A DNA stretch of 64,000 nucleotides from Maribacter hydrothermalis. Its GTDB lineage: Bacteria; Bacteroidota; Bacteroidia; Flavobacteriales; Flavobacteriaceae. Within the stretch, counting starts at the first letter, position 1. Every line of letters begins with the position of its first letter. The position numbers and the translations under genes were made by a program. The stretch covers positions 2,914,001-2,978,000 of the forward strand of contig NZ_CP018760.1 in assembly GCF_001913155.1 (NCBI RefSeq). The letters are read 5' to 3'. Positions 1 through 9,312 of the stretch are shown in pieces. A model generated the notes under the pieces. It saw nothing but the letters and a program-made list of their open reading frames with translations, searched no databases and was not told where the DNA came from.

Positions 1-1
1 A

Positions 2-847
2 CTATTAATTATTGCAGCCAACGCGGGTGGCGCATGGTCACCAATTGGTGATGTTACCACTATTATGTTGTGGATTGGAGGTCAAGTAACCGCAATGCAT
101 ATTATTAAAGAAATATTCTTACCTAGTTTGGTATGTATGTTAGTGCCTTTGGCCATTGTTTCTTTTCGTTTTAAAGGGCATATAGCCAAATCTACAGAGC
201 AGAACACTGTTGATTCCCATGGGTATGAAGTAAGTAATTTCGATAAAAATCTCGTGTTTGCTATAGGTATAGGGGCCTTGTTATTTGTGCCCATATTTAA
301 AACAATTACTCATTTACCACCTTTTATGGGCGTGCTTTTAGGGTTGAGTGTTGTATGGATTACCACAGAAATTTTACATAGAAACAAAACTATTGAAGAA
401 AAGAAAACATTGGCTATTTCCAGTGTATTAAGAAGAATTGATACCCCTAGTATTTTATTCTTTCTTGGTATTTTAGTTGCTGTGGGTGCATTGCAATCTG
501 CAGGACATTTAGGGGATATGTCTCGTTTGTTAGATGCTAATTTCGATAGTATTTATGCGGTCAATTCCATTATTGGAGTATTATCTGCTATTGTGGATAA
601 CGTGCCCTTAGTTGCTGGCACCATGGGAATGTACAGTTTAGAAGTATACCCGCCGGATTCTGATTTTTGGGAGCTACTAGCTTATTGTGCTGGTACTGGT
701 GGTAGCATATTAATCATTGGCTCTGCAGCGGGTGTGGCGATAATGGGTATTTTAAAAATAGACTTTATGTGGTATGTAAAGAACATATCATTATTAGCTA
801 TTATAGGATATGTTGCCGGTATTCTAACCTTTATGTTAGTGAATTAA
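2..847 (+). CDS. nhaD: NhaD-type sodium:proton antiporter, C-terminal part (5' truncated by window edge)
   Basis: Integral inner-membrane Na+/H+ antiporter of the ion-transporter superfamily. The reading frame is open from base 2, so the true start lies outside the window. The first visible residues (IAANAGGAWSPIGDVTT) are a signature of NhaD proteins, with small and polar residues in a broken membrane helix that lines the ion path. A second such segment (AIVDNVPLVAGTMG) and several hydrophobic helices follow, ending in a C-terminal helix near ILTFMLVN. About 281 residues are present; the family is usually 400-480. The stop codon overlaps the end of the convergent glucosidase gene by 4 bases, so no separate terminator fits between them. 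Confidence 0.88.
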   Translation, partial: LLIIAANAGGAWSPIGDVTTIMLWIGGQVTAMHIIKEIFLPSLVCMLVPLAIVSFRFKGHIAKSTEQNTVDSHGYEVSNFDKNLVFAIGIGALLFVPIFKTITHLPPFMGVLLGLSVVWITTEILHRNKTIEEKKTLAISSVLRRIDTPSILFFLGILVAVGALQSAGHLGDMSRLLDANFDSIYAVNSIIGVLSAIVDNVPLVAGTMGMYSLEVYPPDSDFWELLAYCAGTGGSILIIGSAAGVAIMGILKIDFMWYVKNISLLAIIGYVAGILTFMLVN

Positions 848-3471
848 TTTTCTAATTGTTCTATAAGGTTTGCAATCAAAGCGGTCCACCCTGTTTGGTG
901 AGCCGCTCCTAAACCTCGTCCGTTTTCTCCATGAAAATATTCGTAGAAAAGTATCAAATCTTTAAAGTTAGAATCTTGATAATACTTCTCGTAGTTTTTG
1001 TTAATAGGTCGGTTGCCAGAACTATCCTTTTCAAACATTTTAATTAAGCGCTTACTTAGCTCATCACTAACTTGTTTTAGATTCAGTAATTTGGTGCTTC
1101 CTGTTGGGTATTCAAAAAGGAAGTCGTTACCACTATAGGTTTGGTATTCACGTAATGTTTGTATAAATAGATAATTCATAGGCATCCAAATAGGTCCACG
1201 CCAGTTAGAGTTTCCTCCAAACAGGGAAACTGTAGATTCTGCTGGTTCGTAGTCAATAGAATATTCAATACCGTCTATTTGTATTTTATAAGGTTTTTCG
1301 TGAATTTTAGAAAGGGACCGAATTCCATAATCACTCAAGAATTCCTTTTCATCTAAAAGGGTCGTTACCAATTTTTGCATCCTATCTTTAGGAACTAACG
1401 ATAGTAGTAAATCGTCGCCATCTTCAAACTCTTGTATTACTTCGTACTTTAAATTCTCAGCGCGGTATTTTTTAAACCATAGAATACTTGCCTTAAATTT
1501 TGGAAATTTATCGAGCACATTTTTCTTAATAGTAAGTACAGCTGCTAAAGAAAGCATACCGGCTATAGAGCGTACTTTTATAGTTGTTGACCTACCGTCT
1601 GGTAAAATTAGGCGGTCGTAAAAGAAGCCCTCAATATCATCCCAGGTATTGGCCTTGTCAGTATCCATTTTATTTAATGCTTCTGCAATAAATACAAAAT
1701 GCCCAAAATACTTGGTAGCCATATCCTCATAAGAGTCGTCATGCTCGGCAATTCGCAAACTTATTTCTAACATATTTAGACTGTACATGGCCATCCATGC
1801 AGTACCATCTACTTGGTCTAGTAGTCCGCCACCGGGTACACCATGACTACGGTCAAATACTCCAATATTATCTAATCCTAAAAATCCCCCTTGAAAAACA
1901 TTGTTATCATTTCTATCCAACCGGTTTACCCACCAGTTAAAGTTTAAATTTAGTTTGTTGAAAATTCGTTTCAGGAATTTAATATCTCCTTCACCTGTTT
2001 TTGCTTTGTCAATAGCGTAAATCTGCAATGCCGACCATGCCTGTACTGGCGGATTCACATCACTAAAATTCCATTCATAGGCTGGTATTTGCCCGTTTGG
2101 CGACATGTACCATTCTTTCGTAAACAATAGTAATTGCTCTTTGGCAAAATTAGCGTCAATGGATGCAAACGACACACAGTGAAAGGCAGAATCCCAAGCG
2201 GCATACCAAGGATATTCCCAAGCATCGGGCATGGAGAGGACATCATGGTTTCGTAAAGTTTTCCATTGATTGTTTCTGCCTGTTAACCTTTCTTTTGGTG
2301 GTGGTGTAGTTTTATAATCTCCTTCTAGCCATTTTTCTACTTCGTAATTGTAATATTGCTTTGTCCAAAGTAAGCCTGCAAAAGCTTGTTTTAAAATAGC
2401 TTTATGTTCTTCGGAAGCTTTTGGAGCAATGTCATTATAAAATTGTGCGCACTCTTCTTGTCTTGCTTTAAAAATGGAATCAAAATCTGCAAAAGGTTCT
2501 TTAAGTGTAGCAGTTGTTAAACGTAATTGTACCGTTTTAGATTCGCCTCCTCCCAATATTTGTTGATATTGTGGAGCAAACTTGGTGCCCGAGTTATTTT
2601 TGGTTGCCAAATCATAATCGTTGTTACATACTGCTGTATGGAATAAATCTTTCTTAAACGGATGCTGATTTTCTTCGTTATAAACAACTTCCCTGTTGGT
2701 TTCATTTTCGGTAAACAATAACCTATCTGCTGCTTGAAAATAAAGATTGTATTTGCCAACATAAGGGTGGTCAATACATACGGAGGTGTCCTTACCATTT
2801 TTTACCGTTGCCATAACTGGCTTTCTAGACATTTCTTTAAATGACCAATGGTTACGTATAACCATTTGTGGAAGTAAAGTAATTGGGGCAGGTTGATTAT
2901 TTCTGTTGGTTATGGTGATTTGAATTAATATATCAGTCTCATCACCTTTAGCATATTCCGTGCAAACATCGAAATAGGTATTGTCATCGAAAATACCCGT
3001 ATCTAAAATTTCATATTCTAATTCTTCACGAGAGCGTTTTTGATTTTCTTCAATTAATTGTTCGTACGGATATGCCTTTTGAGAATACTTGTACAAATAT
3101 TTCATGTACGAGTGGCTAGGCGTATTTTCTAAATAGTAATACAGCTCTTTTACATCTTCCCCATGATTTCCCTGCGGACCGGTTAATCCGTAAAGTCGCT
3201 CTTTTAAAATAGGGTCTTTTCCGTTCCACAAGGCAATGCTAAAACACATATTGCAATACCGGTCGCTAATACCGGCGATACCATCTTCTCCCCAACGAAA
3301 AGTTCTGCTTCTGGCGTGATCATGCGGAAAATAGTTCCAAGCATCGCCACCAGCGCTATAATCTTCACGTACCGTTCCCCATTGGCGCTCACTTAAATAA
3401 GGCCCCCATTTTAACCAATCTTTCTCATCTTTTTGATGTTGGGCTAAACGCTCTTGTTCAGGATTCTTCAT
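844..3471 (-). CDS. MGH1/GH63-like glycoside hydrolase (putative glucosidase)
   Basis: An 875-residue protein of the MGH1-like / glycoside hydrolase family 63 group, with an (alpha/alpha)6 barrel fold in its C-terminal half. Conserved family segments include WGPYLSERQWGTVREDYS near the start, YAAWDSAFHC in the barrel, and GLDNIGVFDRS and NWRGPIWMPMNY further on. No signal peptide is seen, so it should act in the cytoplasm on glucosides or mannosyl/glucosyl compounds; the substrate cannot be read from sequence. It starts at ATG 3469-3471, shortly after two 7-bp-period arrays (3487-3514 and 3565-3665) that occupy its upstream region. Family assignment is firm and exact specificity is open. Confidence 0.85.
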   Translation of the reverse strand: MKNPEQERLAQHQKDEKDWLKWGPYLSERQWGTVREDYSAGGDAWNYFPHDHARSRTFRWGEDGIAGISDRYCNMCFSIALWNGKDPILKERLYGLTGPQGNHGEDVKELYYYLENTPSHSYMKYLYKYSQKAYPYEQLIEENQKRSREELEYEILDTGIFDDNTYFDVCTEYAKGDETDILIQITITNRNNQPAPITLLPQMVIRNHWSFKEMSRKPVMATVKNGKDTSVCIDHPYVGKYNLYFQAADRLLFTENETNREVVYNEENQHPFKKDLFHTAVCNNDYDLATKNNSGTKFAPQYQQILGGGESKTVQLRLTTATLKEPFADFDSIFKARQEECAQFYNDIAPKASEEHKAILKQAFAGLLWTKQYYNYEVEKWLEGDYKTTPPPKERLTGRNNQWKTLRNHDVLSMPDAWEYPWYAAWDSAFHCVSFASIDANFAKEQLLLFTKEWYMSPNGQIPAYEWNFSDVNPPVQAWSALQIYAIDKAKTGEGDIKFLKRIFNKLNLNFNWWVNRLDRNDNNVFQGGFLGLDNIGVFDRSHGVPGGGLLDQVDGTAWMAMYSLNMLEISLRIAEHDDSYEDMATKYFGHFVFIAEALNKMDTDKANTWDDIEGFFYDRLILPDGRSTTIKVRSIAGMLSLAAVLTIKKNVLDKFPKFKASILWFKKYRAENLKYEVIQEFEDGDDLLLSLVPKDRMQKLVTTLLDEKEFLSDYGIRSLSKIHEKPYKIQIDGIEYSIDYEPAESTVSLFGGNSNWRGPIWMPMNYLFIQTLREYQTYSGNDFLFEYPTGSTKLLNLKQVSDELSKRLIKMFEKDSSGNRPINKNYEKYYQDSNFKDLILFYEYFHGENGRGLGAAHQTGWTALIANLIEQLEN

Positions 3472-3486
3472 AGCAGTTTTTATTGC

Positions 3487-3514
3487 AAAGCGCCATGCGC
3501 TAAACGCAAAACGC
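3487..3514. repeat. Degenerate 7-bp tandem array, 4 units
   Basis: Four consecutive heptamers, AAAGCGC, CATGCGC, TAAACGC and AAAACGC, share the pattern nnnRCGC. They lie 16 bp upstream of the glucosidase start codon (minus strand) and 50 bp from the perfect heptamer array at 3565. Seen directly; function unknown. Confidence 0.7.
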
Positions 3515-3564
3515 TATATTTTTTAGTTTAAAATTATCCTTTTCAGTATTGTTTTTTATAATTA

Positions 3565-3665
3565 AACGGACAACGGACAACGGACAACGGACAACGGACA
3601 ACGGACAACGGACAACGGACAACGGACAACGGACAACGGACAACGGACAACGGACAACGGACAAC
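3565..3665. repeat. Perfect 7-bp tandem array, AACGGAC x14 plus 3 bp
   Basis: Fourteen uninterrupted copies of AACGGAC run from 3565 to 3662, followed by a partial AAC that reaches the stop codon of the amidohydrolase gene (TAG, read on the minus strand). The array lies between that gene and the glucosidase start at 3471, both on the minus strand. Perfect identity implies recent expansion or slippage. It could alter spacing or transcription of the glucosidase gene, but that is inference. Confidence 0.95.
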
Positions 3666-4477
3666 TATTGAAGCTTACTCACATCAATCTTAAAAAGTTC
3701 AGCGGCATTTTTCCAAAGAATTAATTCTTTCTTTTCGTCAGATAAATCTAATTGGTCCATAAATTTCAAGTACGATTTCATGTTAGAAATTGGCCAGTCT
3801 GTTCCATATAAAAGATATCTTGGGTCGCCGGCATAGGTAATCATTTCTTCGATTTCCTTTTTCATGTAACGCTCAAACTTATCGGAGAAGTCACCTAAAA
3901 CTAGTCCAGATATATCGGCATAAACGTTTTTGTTTTTGTAAACAACTTCCATACAATCTTTAATCCACGGATTACCCACATGGCAAATCACAATTTTTAA
4001 GTCAGGATAATCAACCGCCAAATCATCAATATGCAGCGGGTGGGAGTATTTTATTTTTCCGGTAGGCGCATAGGTGTCACCAGAGTGGAACATTACAGGC
4101 ACATCATACTCAATTGCCATTTCGTACATTAACTTAAACCGAATATCATTAGGATAAAATGGCTCGTAACCTGGGTAGAATTTTAGTCCTTTTATAAACC
4201 CTTTTTCAAGGTATTCACTAATTTCCCGAACATCGTGGTGGTTATAATGTAAATAACTAATTCCAGATACCACACCTAAATTGTCGTAACCTTTTACAGC
4301 TTCTACCACTTGTTTGGTACTTGGTCTGTGTTCATTTACTTTGTAAGAGGTAAGCACCAAAGAATAATCAATATTATTCGCTGCCATGTTTTCAGATAGC
4401 TTGTCTAAACTTTCATTTAAAGAAACTACTCGGTCTTCATGGTAATTGTTAATGTGGGTATGTACGTCTATGATCAT
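3665..4477 (-). CDS. Amidohydrolase family protein (amidohydrolase_2-type TIM barrel)
   Basis: A 270-residue cytoplasmic TIM-barrel metal-dependent hydrolase. Visible metal-site motifs are DVHTHIN at residues 4-10 (HxH), FHSGD near 130, ICHVGNPW near 165 and the late aspartate in YGTDWPI near 225. This set is typical of Pfam Amidohydro_2 (PF04909), which includes decarboxylases and hydrolases of carboxylated compounds; the substrate is unknown. The stop codon abuts the 14-copy heptamer array. It reads in the same direction as the glucosidase gene, 193 bases upstream of it. Confidence 0.85.
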   Translation of the reverse strand: MIIDVHTHINNYHEDRVVSLNESLDKLSENMAANNIDYSLVLTSYKVNEHRPSTKQVVEAVKGYDNLGVVSGISYLHYNHHDVREISEYLEKGFIKGLKFYPGYEPFYPNDIRFKLMYEMAIEYDVPVMFHSGDTYAPTGKIKYSHPLHIDDLAVDYPDLKIVICHVGNPWIKDCMEVVYKNKNVYADISGLVLGDFSDKFERYMKKEIEEMITYAGDPRYLLYGTDWPISNMKSYLKFMDQLDLSDEKKELILWKNAAELFKIDVSKLQ

Positions 4478-4494
4478 GTGTAATTAGTTTGTTT

Positions 4495-5373
4495 TTAATT
4501 TATTGAGTCAAGATTATTGGTAAAAATTAGATACTTATTTTTTATATCGTAGATGCCATAAATACTATCGGTAGAATTTTGTGTTTTGTAATATTCAAAA
4601 ATTAGACATCCTGTATCATATTGAAGTGATTCTATTGGTTTATCTGTGATTTTTGATAAATTTTCACCATTTATATCTGAGATATAAATAGCGTATCTAT
4701 CGTTAGTGTTAATAATTTCATCCTCATTAGAATCTTTTTCAAATATGATATAAAGAATATTTTCAGCTAAATTGTTGTTTATTGATGGTATAACTTCCAT
4801 TTGATATATTAAGCCATCTTGATTTAGTAATTTTCCAATAACAGCACATTCTTTATCCATAAATAAAATGTTGCGAGTTCGTTCACCTACCATATTATTA
4901 TGTTTTAAATTATAAAACCCATGTTCATCTAACTCGCCTGAAATTCCATGTAGTATAGGTATATAATAGTAGTCTGTATTTTTAATATGCAATGGTTCAG
5001 AGATATTTCCATTCCATTTTGTATTTTCTTGCTCAATTGGCCTAGAACTATATTTATTGTCGAAGCTACTGTTTTGAGTATTTTTATTTGGGAGATTTAA
5101 TACAATTATCACAGTGATAAAAATCAAAGAAAAAATTGCTGTGTAAATTATATCTCTTTTTCTTTTTAATTTAAAATCCTGTCTAATTTTTTTAATAACA
5201 GCCTGAGCTTTTTCTTTGGGAACTTTTTTGAATACCACCTTTTGAGTTTGGTCTGCTCCTGAATAAATAGATTCTCTATTGCTTCCCTTAAATTTTTGAC
5301 GCTTAGATGCTCTTAAAGCTCTATTTTGCTTTATACGATTTATTGCATCAAGAATGTGTCCGGCAGAACTCAA
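4495..5373 (-). CDS. Single-pass membrane protein of unknown function, TTG start
   Basis: A 292-residue protein without a recognised domain. It has a basic cytoplasmic N-terminus of about 75 residues (rich in K/R), one membrane helix (IIYTAIFSLIFITVIIVL, about 77-94) and an exported C-terminal domain of about 195 residues, i.e. N-in topology. The N-terminal motif SSAGHILDAINRIKQNRA resembles one I recall from other flavobacterial hypothetical proteins. A TAA codon lies immediately upstream in frame and no ATG is available nearby, so the gene must start at TTG 5371-5373. It lies between FtsE and the amidohydrolase, on the same strand. The function is not known. Confidence 0.72.
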   Translation of the reverse strand: MSSAGHILDAINRIKQNRALRASKRQKFKGSNRESIYSGADQTQKVVFKKVPKEKAQAVIKKIRQDFKLKRKRDIIYTAIFSLIFITVIIVLNLPNKNTQNSSFDNKYSSRPIEQENTKWNGNISEPLHIKNTDYYYIPILHGISGELDEHGFYNLKHNNMVGERTRNILFMDKECAVIGKLLNQDGLIYQMEVIPSINNNLAENILYIIFEKDSNEDEIINTNDRYAIYISDINGENLSKITDKPIESLQYDTGCLIFEYYKTQNSTDSIYGIYDIKNKYLIFTNNLDSIN

Positions 5374-5427
5374 TTATATTTTTTGATGTGAAGTTTAAAC
5401 TAACTACTGTAATATACACAAAGCTAA

Positions 5428-6111
5428 CTAAACCGCCCTTTGCACCACCTCAAACACTTTATTTGCATCACATTTAATGGTTTTTGCTGGGTATTTTAAT
5501 ATTAATGCATAATCGTGGGTGGCCATTAAAATGGTACGGCCAGCTTTATTAATTTCTTGCAATACCTTCATGACTTCTACACTGGTTTGTGGATCAAGGT
5601 TTCCGGTAGGTTCGTCGGCAATAATTAATTCTGGGTCGTTTAATAAGGCACGTGCAATAGCAACACGTTGTTGCTCTCCGCCAGAAAGTTCATGTGGAAA
5701 TTTAAAGCCCTTGGTTTTCATACCCACTTTTTCAAGTACGTTTAATACTTGTGTGTCCATTTTAATCTTATCTGTCCAGCCAGTTGCCTTTAAAACAAAC
5801 AACATATTTTGGTTGATGTTTCGGTCTGGTAGCAACTTAAAATCTTGAAAAACAATCCCTAGTTTTCTACGTAAAAAAGGAATATCGTTCTCTTTTAAGG
5901 TCTTTAAATTGAATTCAACTATATGACCTTCACCTTTTTGTAGTGGTAAGTCGCCATAAAGGGTTTTCATGAAGCTACTTTTACCACTTCCTGTTTTACC
6001 AATGAGGTATACAAATTCTCCTTTTTCAATTTTTAAACTCACTTCGCTTAATACCAAACTTTCTTTTTGAAAGATGGAGGCATCCTTAAGTTCTAGAACA
6101 ATCTCTTTCAT
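5428..6111 (-). CDS. ftsE: Cell division ATP-binding protein FtsE
   Basis: ABC-type ATPase that with FtsX transmits ATP hydrolysis to periplasmic peptidoglycan hydrolases during division. Walker A (GKTGSGKSS), the Q-loop (VFQDFKLL), signature LSGGEQQR, Walker B plus D-loop (LIIADEPTGNLD) and H-loop (MATHDY) are all intact. I start at ATG 6109-6111 (MKEIVLELKD), giving 227 residues, the normal FtsE length; an upstream in-frame start at 6213 adds 34 residues unlike the family. No ftsX lies next to it. LolD-like transporters are the main alternative, but the DFKLLPDRNI segment and size favour FtsE. Confidence 0.85.
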   Translation of the reverse strand: MKEIVLELKDASIFQKESLVLSEVSLKIEKGEFVYLIGKTGSGKSSFMKTLYGDLPLQKGEGHIVEFNLKTLKENDIPFLRRKLGIVFQDFKLLPDRNINQNMLFVLKATGWTDKIKMDTQVLNVLEKVGMKTKGFKFPHELSGGEQQRVAIARALLNDPELIIADEPTGNLDPQTSVEVMKVLQEINKAGRTILMATHDYALILKYPAKTIKCDANKVFEVVQRAV

Positions 6112-6219
6112 ATCGCAAATGTTGATATAAAAGTAATAAGTTCCTTTTGATAATAGAGAACCCTTTCTCAAATTCTTTTCTTTTGTAGTGGTATTACACA
6201 TACTTAGGTACAATTTTTG

Positions 6220-6240
6220 CCGTTACACATGTTATAACGG
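6220..6240. promoter_or_regulatory. Inverted repeat between divergent ftsE and TPR genes
   Basis: CCGTTA (6220-6225) and TAACGG (6235-6240) form a 6-bp inverted repeat with a 9-base spacer, 26 bp before the TPR gene start. It could be an operator half-site pair or chance; nothing else supports it. Confidence 0.25.
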
Positions 6241-6265
6241 TATTTCTAAATAGTTACAGAACACT

Positions 6266-9200
6266 ATGCTTAAAAAAATCACCGCTTTTATTCCATTGGT
6301 ATTCGGTATGGTTATATTGACCAGTGCCCAAGAAACTAAGATTTATACCCACGAACAAAAAGCATATCAAGACGCGCTAGCGCTTTACAACAACGAACAG
6401 TACCAAGCGGCACAGACCATTTTTGACAAGGTCAAAGTGTCAACAAAAGACGAGGAGACCGCTGCCAATAGTGCCTATTATTCCGCCAATGCGGCAGTGC
6501 GCTTAAATCAAATTGGTGCAGATCGATTAATGGAAGATTTTGTAGAAAAATATCCTACCTCTACCAAACGTAATTCTGCCTTTGCCGATGTGGCAGAATA
6601 TTATTTTCAAACAGGTAAATATCCCTATGCCTTAAAATGGTATAACAAGGTTGACCAAAGTTCACTATCTCGTGGTGAGATGGATAAGTTTAACTTCAAC
6701 TATGGGTATTCTTTATTTTCGTCACGTAAAACAAAAGAAGCTGAGCAGTACCTGGAAAAGGTAACAACCTCTCAGGTTTATGGTTCTCAGGCTAAATATT
6801 ATTTGGGCTACATATCGTACCAAGAAGATGATTACGAAACTGCCAATCAGCGTTTTGACCAAATTACCGACCAAGATGTGTTGGAAGAGAAACTGAGCTA
6901 TTACCAGGCGGATATGAATTTTAAGCTAGGTAAATTTGAGGAAGCCATTGCTTTGGCCAAAAAACAGTTGGCAAAATCTGACCGTAGAGAGGTATCCGAA
7001 TTAAATAAGATTATTGGCGAGAGTTATTTTAACTTGAACCAATATGAAAATTCTATTCCGTATTTAACTGCGTACAACGGTAAAGGTGGAAAGTGGAGTA
7101 ATACAGATTACTATTACCTTGGATACGCCTATTATAAAGGAGGCGATTATTCCAATGCCATTTCACAGTTCAATAAAATTATTGGAGGTACAAACAGCGT
7201 AGCACAAAATGCATACTACCATTTGGCAGAGTGTTATCTGAAGCTTGATAAAAAGCAGGAAGCATTGAACGCCTTCCGCAATGCTTCACAAATGGATTAT
7301 AGTGCCGAAATTCAAAAAGATGCGTTCTTAAATTATGCGCGTTTAAGTTATGAAGTAGGTAATGCATACGAACCCGTACCACAAGTAATAACCAATTATT
7401 TAAAAACCTACCCTAAAGACCAACATCAAGAAGAAATGCAAACCTTATTGGTAGATTCTTATATAACCTCTAAAAACTTCGCAGGGGCAATGCAGTTGCT
7501 TGAAGAGAATAAAAACTATGCAAGTAAAGAGGTTTACCAAAAAGTAGCGTATTATAGAGGTATTGAACTTTTTATGGAAGGTGATTACACTGCTGCTGCT
7601 GAGAATTTGGGTAAATCCCTAAACAGTGCGGAAGATATGTTATTTAAGTCACGGGCAAATTATTGGAAAGCAGAGGCGGACTATTTATCGAATAGGTTCG
7701 ATGAGGCTGTAAAGGGGTATACGGCATTCAAAAATAATCCTTCAGCTAAAAATACAGAAATGTATGCCGATGTGGATTATAACTTGGCGTATGCCTATTT
7801 TAAGCAAAAAGATTATAATGATGCCATTACCTATTTTAATTCTTTTACAGGTTCAGGAAATGCCGAAGTTCAAAAATTACATGATGGTTACCTAAGATTA
7901 GGTGATAGCTATTACGCTACCAGTAAGTATTGGCCGGCTATAGAAACCTATAACAAAGCTTTAGAATTAACAGGTCCTGAGAAAGATTATGCCTTTTACC
8001 AAAAAGCAATGAGCTATGGTTATGTCGATAGAAATGCCAGTAAAATTGAGAACTTAGAAGAATTTGTAAATCAATACCCAAGATCTAGCTTTAAAGATGA
8101 TGCCTTATTTGAATTAGGGAATACCTATGTATCTCAAGGAAATGAGAACAAAGGATTGGAAGCTTATGACCGTTTAATTAGTGAATACAAGGGGAGTTCT
8201 TTGGTTCCACAGGCATTAATGCGACAAGGTCTAGTGAATTATAATGCTGCTAGAAATGAAGCTGCTTTGGCTAAATTTAAAACCGTTGTTCGCGATTTTC
8301 CAAAAACGCAAGAAGCTATACAGGCAGTGGCTACGGCTAAATTGGTTTATGTAGATATGGGTAAAGTAAACGAATATGCAGCGTGGGTACGTGGTCTAGA
8401 TTTTGTTGAGGTTACTGATGCAGAATTGGATAACGCTACTTTCGATGCCGCACAAAAACAAAATTTAGAAGGCAATGTGGATTCGGCAATTAAATCTTAC
8501 AAGAACTACATTCAACAATTCCCAACTGGTCTGCATGCCGTTGATGCTAATTTTAGTTTAGCACAATTGTATTTTGGAAAAGGGGAAAAAGAATCGGCCT
8601 TGCCCTATTACAAGTATGTTGCAGATAGAAGCACTAGTGAATATGCTGAGCAAGCATTGACAAGGGTTTGTGAAGTGTATATTGGTAAAGATGATTACGA
8701 AACTGCTTTGCCTTACCTATTAAAATTAGAAAATCAGGCAAATATTCAACAGAATAGAACTTTTGCACGATCAAACTTAATGAAGGGGTATTACGGTCAA
8801 AAAAATTATACCAAGACCTTAGAATATGCGGAAAAAGTATTAGCTACTTCAAATATTGATGATAGAATTAAGAGTGATGCGCATATCATGATTGCACGTT
8901 CTGCAATTGCAACAAATGATGAAGTAAAAGCGAAATCTGCTTATGCTGAAGTATTAAAAATTGCATCGGGTGCAACCGCTGCAGAAGCATTATACTACGA
9001 CGCATATTTTGAAAATAAGGATGGCTCTTTTGAGAATTCGAATATTGCCGTTCAAAAATTGGCGAAAGATTATGCGGCATATAAAGAATGGGGAGGTAAA
9101 GGCTTGGTGCTTATGGCAAAGAATTATTACGCTCTAAAAGATGCCTACCAAGCAACCTACATTCTAGAAAGTGTTACTACTAATTTTAGTCAGTACCCAG

Positions 9201-9283
9201 AAATAGTAGCAGAGGCTAGGGCGGAGCTTGCCATTATCAAATCTAAAGAAGCTCAAAGTAACTCATCGGTTAATCCTAATTAA
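6266..9283 (+). CDS. Large secreted tetratricopeptide-repeat protein
   Basis: A 1005-residue protein with a Sec signal peptide (MLKKITAFIPLVFGMVILTSAQ, cleaved near residue 21) and then TPR units across nearly the whole chain. Typical helices are seen, such as YYLGYISYQEDDYETANQRF, AYYHLAECYLKLDKKQEALN and DALFELGNTYVSQGNENKGL. It should be periplasmic, serving as an extended protein-protein scaffold, and no enzymatic domain is visible. The downstream barrel gene follows within about 30 bases, so the two are probably co-transcribed and may form one envelope complex. Such TPR/barrel pairs recur in Bacteroidota as far as I recall; the specific role is unknown. Confidence 0.82.
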   Translation: MLKKITAFIPLVFGMVILTSAQETKIYTHEQKAYQDALALYNNEQYQAAQTIFDKVKVSTKDEETAANSAYYSANAAVRLNQIGADRLMEDFVEKYPTSTKRNSAFADVAEYYFQTGKYPYALKWYNKVDQSSLSRGEMDKFNFNYGYSLFSSRKTKEAEQYLEKVTTSQVYGSQAKYYLGYISYQEDDYETANQRFDQITDQDVLEEKLSYYQADMNFKLGKFEEAIALAKKQLAKSDRREVSELNKIIGESYFNLNQYENSIPYLTAYNGKGGKWSNTDYYYLGYAYYKGGDYSNAISQFNKIIGGTNSVAQNAYYHLAECYLKLDKKQEALNAFRNASQMDYSAEIQKDAFLNYARLSYEVGNAYEPVPQVITNYLKTYPKDQHQEEMQTLLVDSYITSKNFAGAMQLLEENKNYASKEVYQKVAYYRGIELFMEGDYTAAAENLGKSLNSAEDMLFKSRANYWKAEADYLSNRFDEAVKGYTAFKNNPSAKNTEMYADVDYNLAYAYFKQKDYNDAITYFNSFTGSGNAEVQKLHDGYLRLGDSYYATSKYWPAIETYNKALELTGPEKDYAFYQKAMSYGYVDRNASKIENLEEFVNQYPRSSFKDDALFELGNTYVSQGNENKGLEAYDRLISEYKGSSLVPQALMRQGLVNYNAARNEAALAKFKTVVRDFPKTQEAIQAVATAKLVYVDMGKVNEYAAWVRGLDFVEVTDAELDNATFDAAQKQNLEGNVDSAIKSYKNYIQQFPTGLHAVDANFSLAQLYFGKGEKESALPYYKYVADRSTSEYAEQALTRVCEVYIGKDDYETALPYLLKLENQANIQQNRTFARSNLMKGYYGQKNYTKTLEYAEKVLATSNIDDRIKSDAHIMIARSAIATNDEVKAKSAYAEVLKIASGATAAEALYYDAYFENKDGSFENSNIAVQKLAKDYAAYKEWGGKGLVLMAKNYYALKDAYQATYILESVTTNFSQYPEIVAEARAELAIIKSKEAQSNSSVNPN

Positions 9284-9312
9284 AAATCATGTACACCAGT
9301 AAAAGAACACCT

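Noticed and set aside
3565..3665. Tandem heptamers as a CRISPR array
   Set aside because: Units are 7 bp and contiguous; there are no spacers and no cas genes.
5428..6213. Longer FtsE reading starting at 6213
   Set aside because: The extra 34 residues do not resemble the family; ATG 6111 gives a standard 227-residue FtsE.
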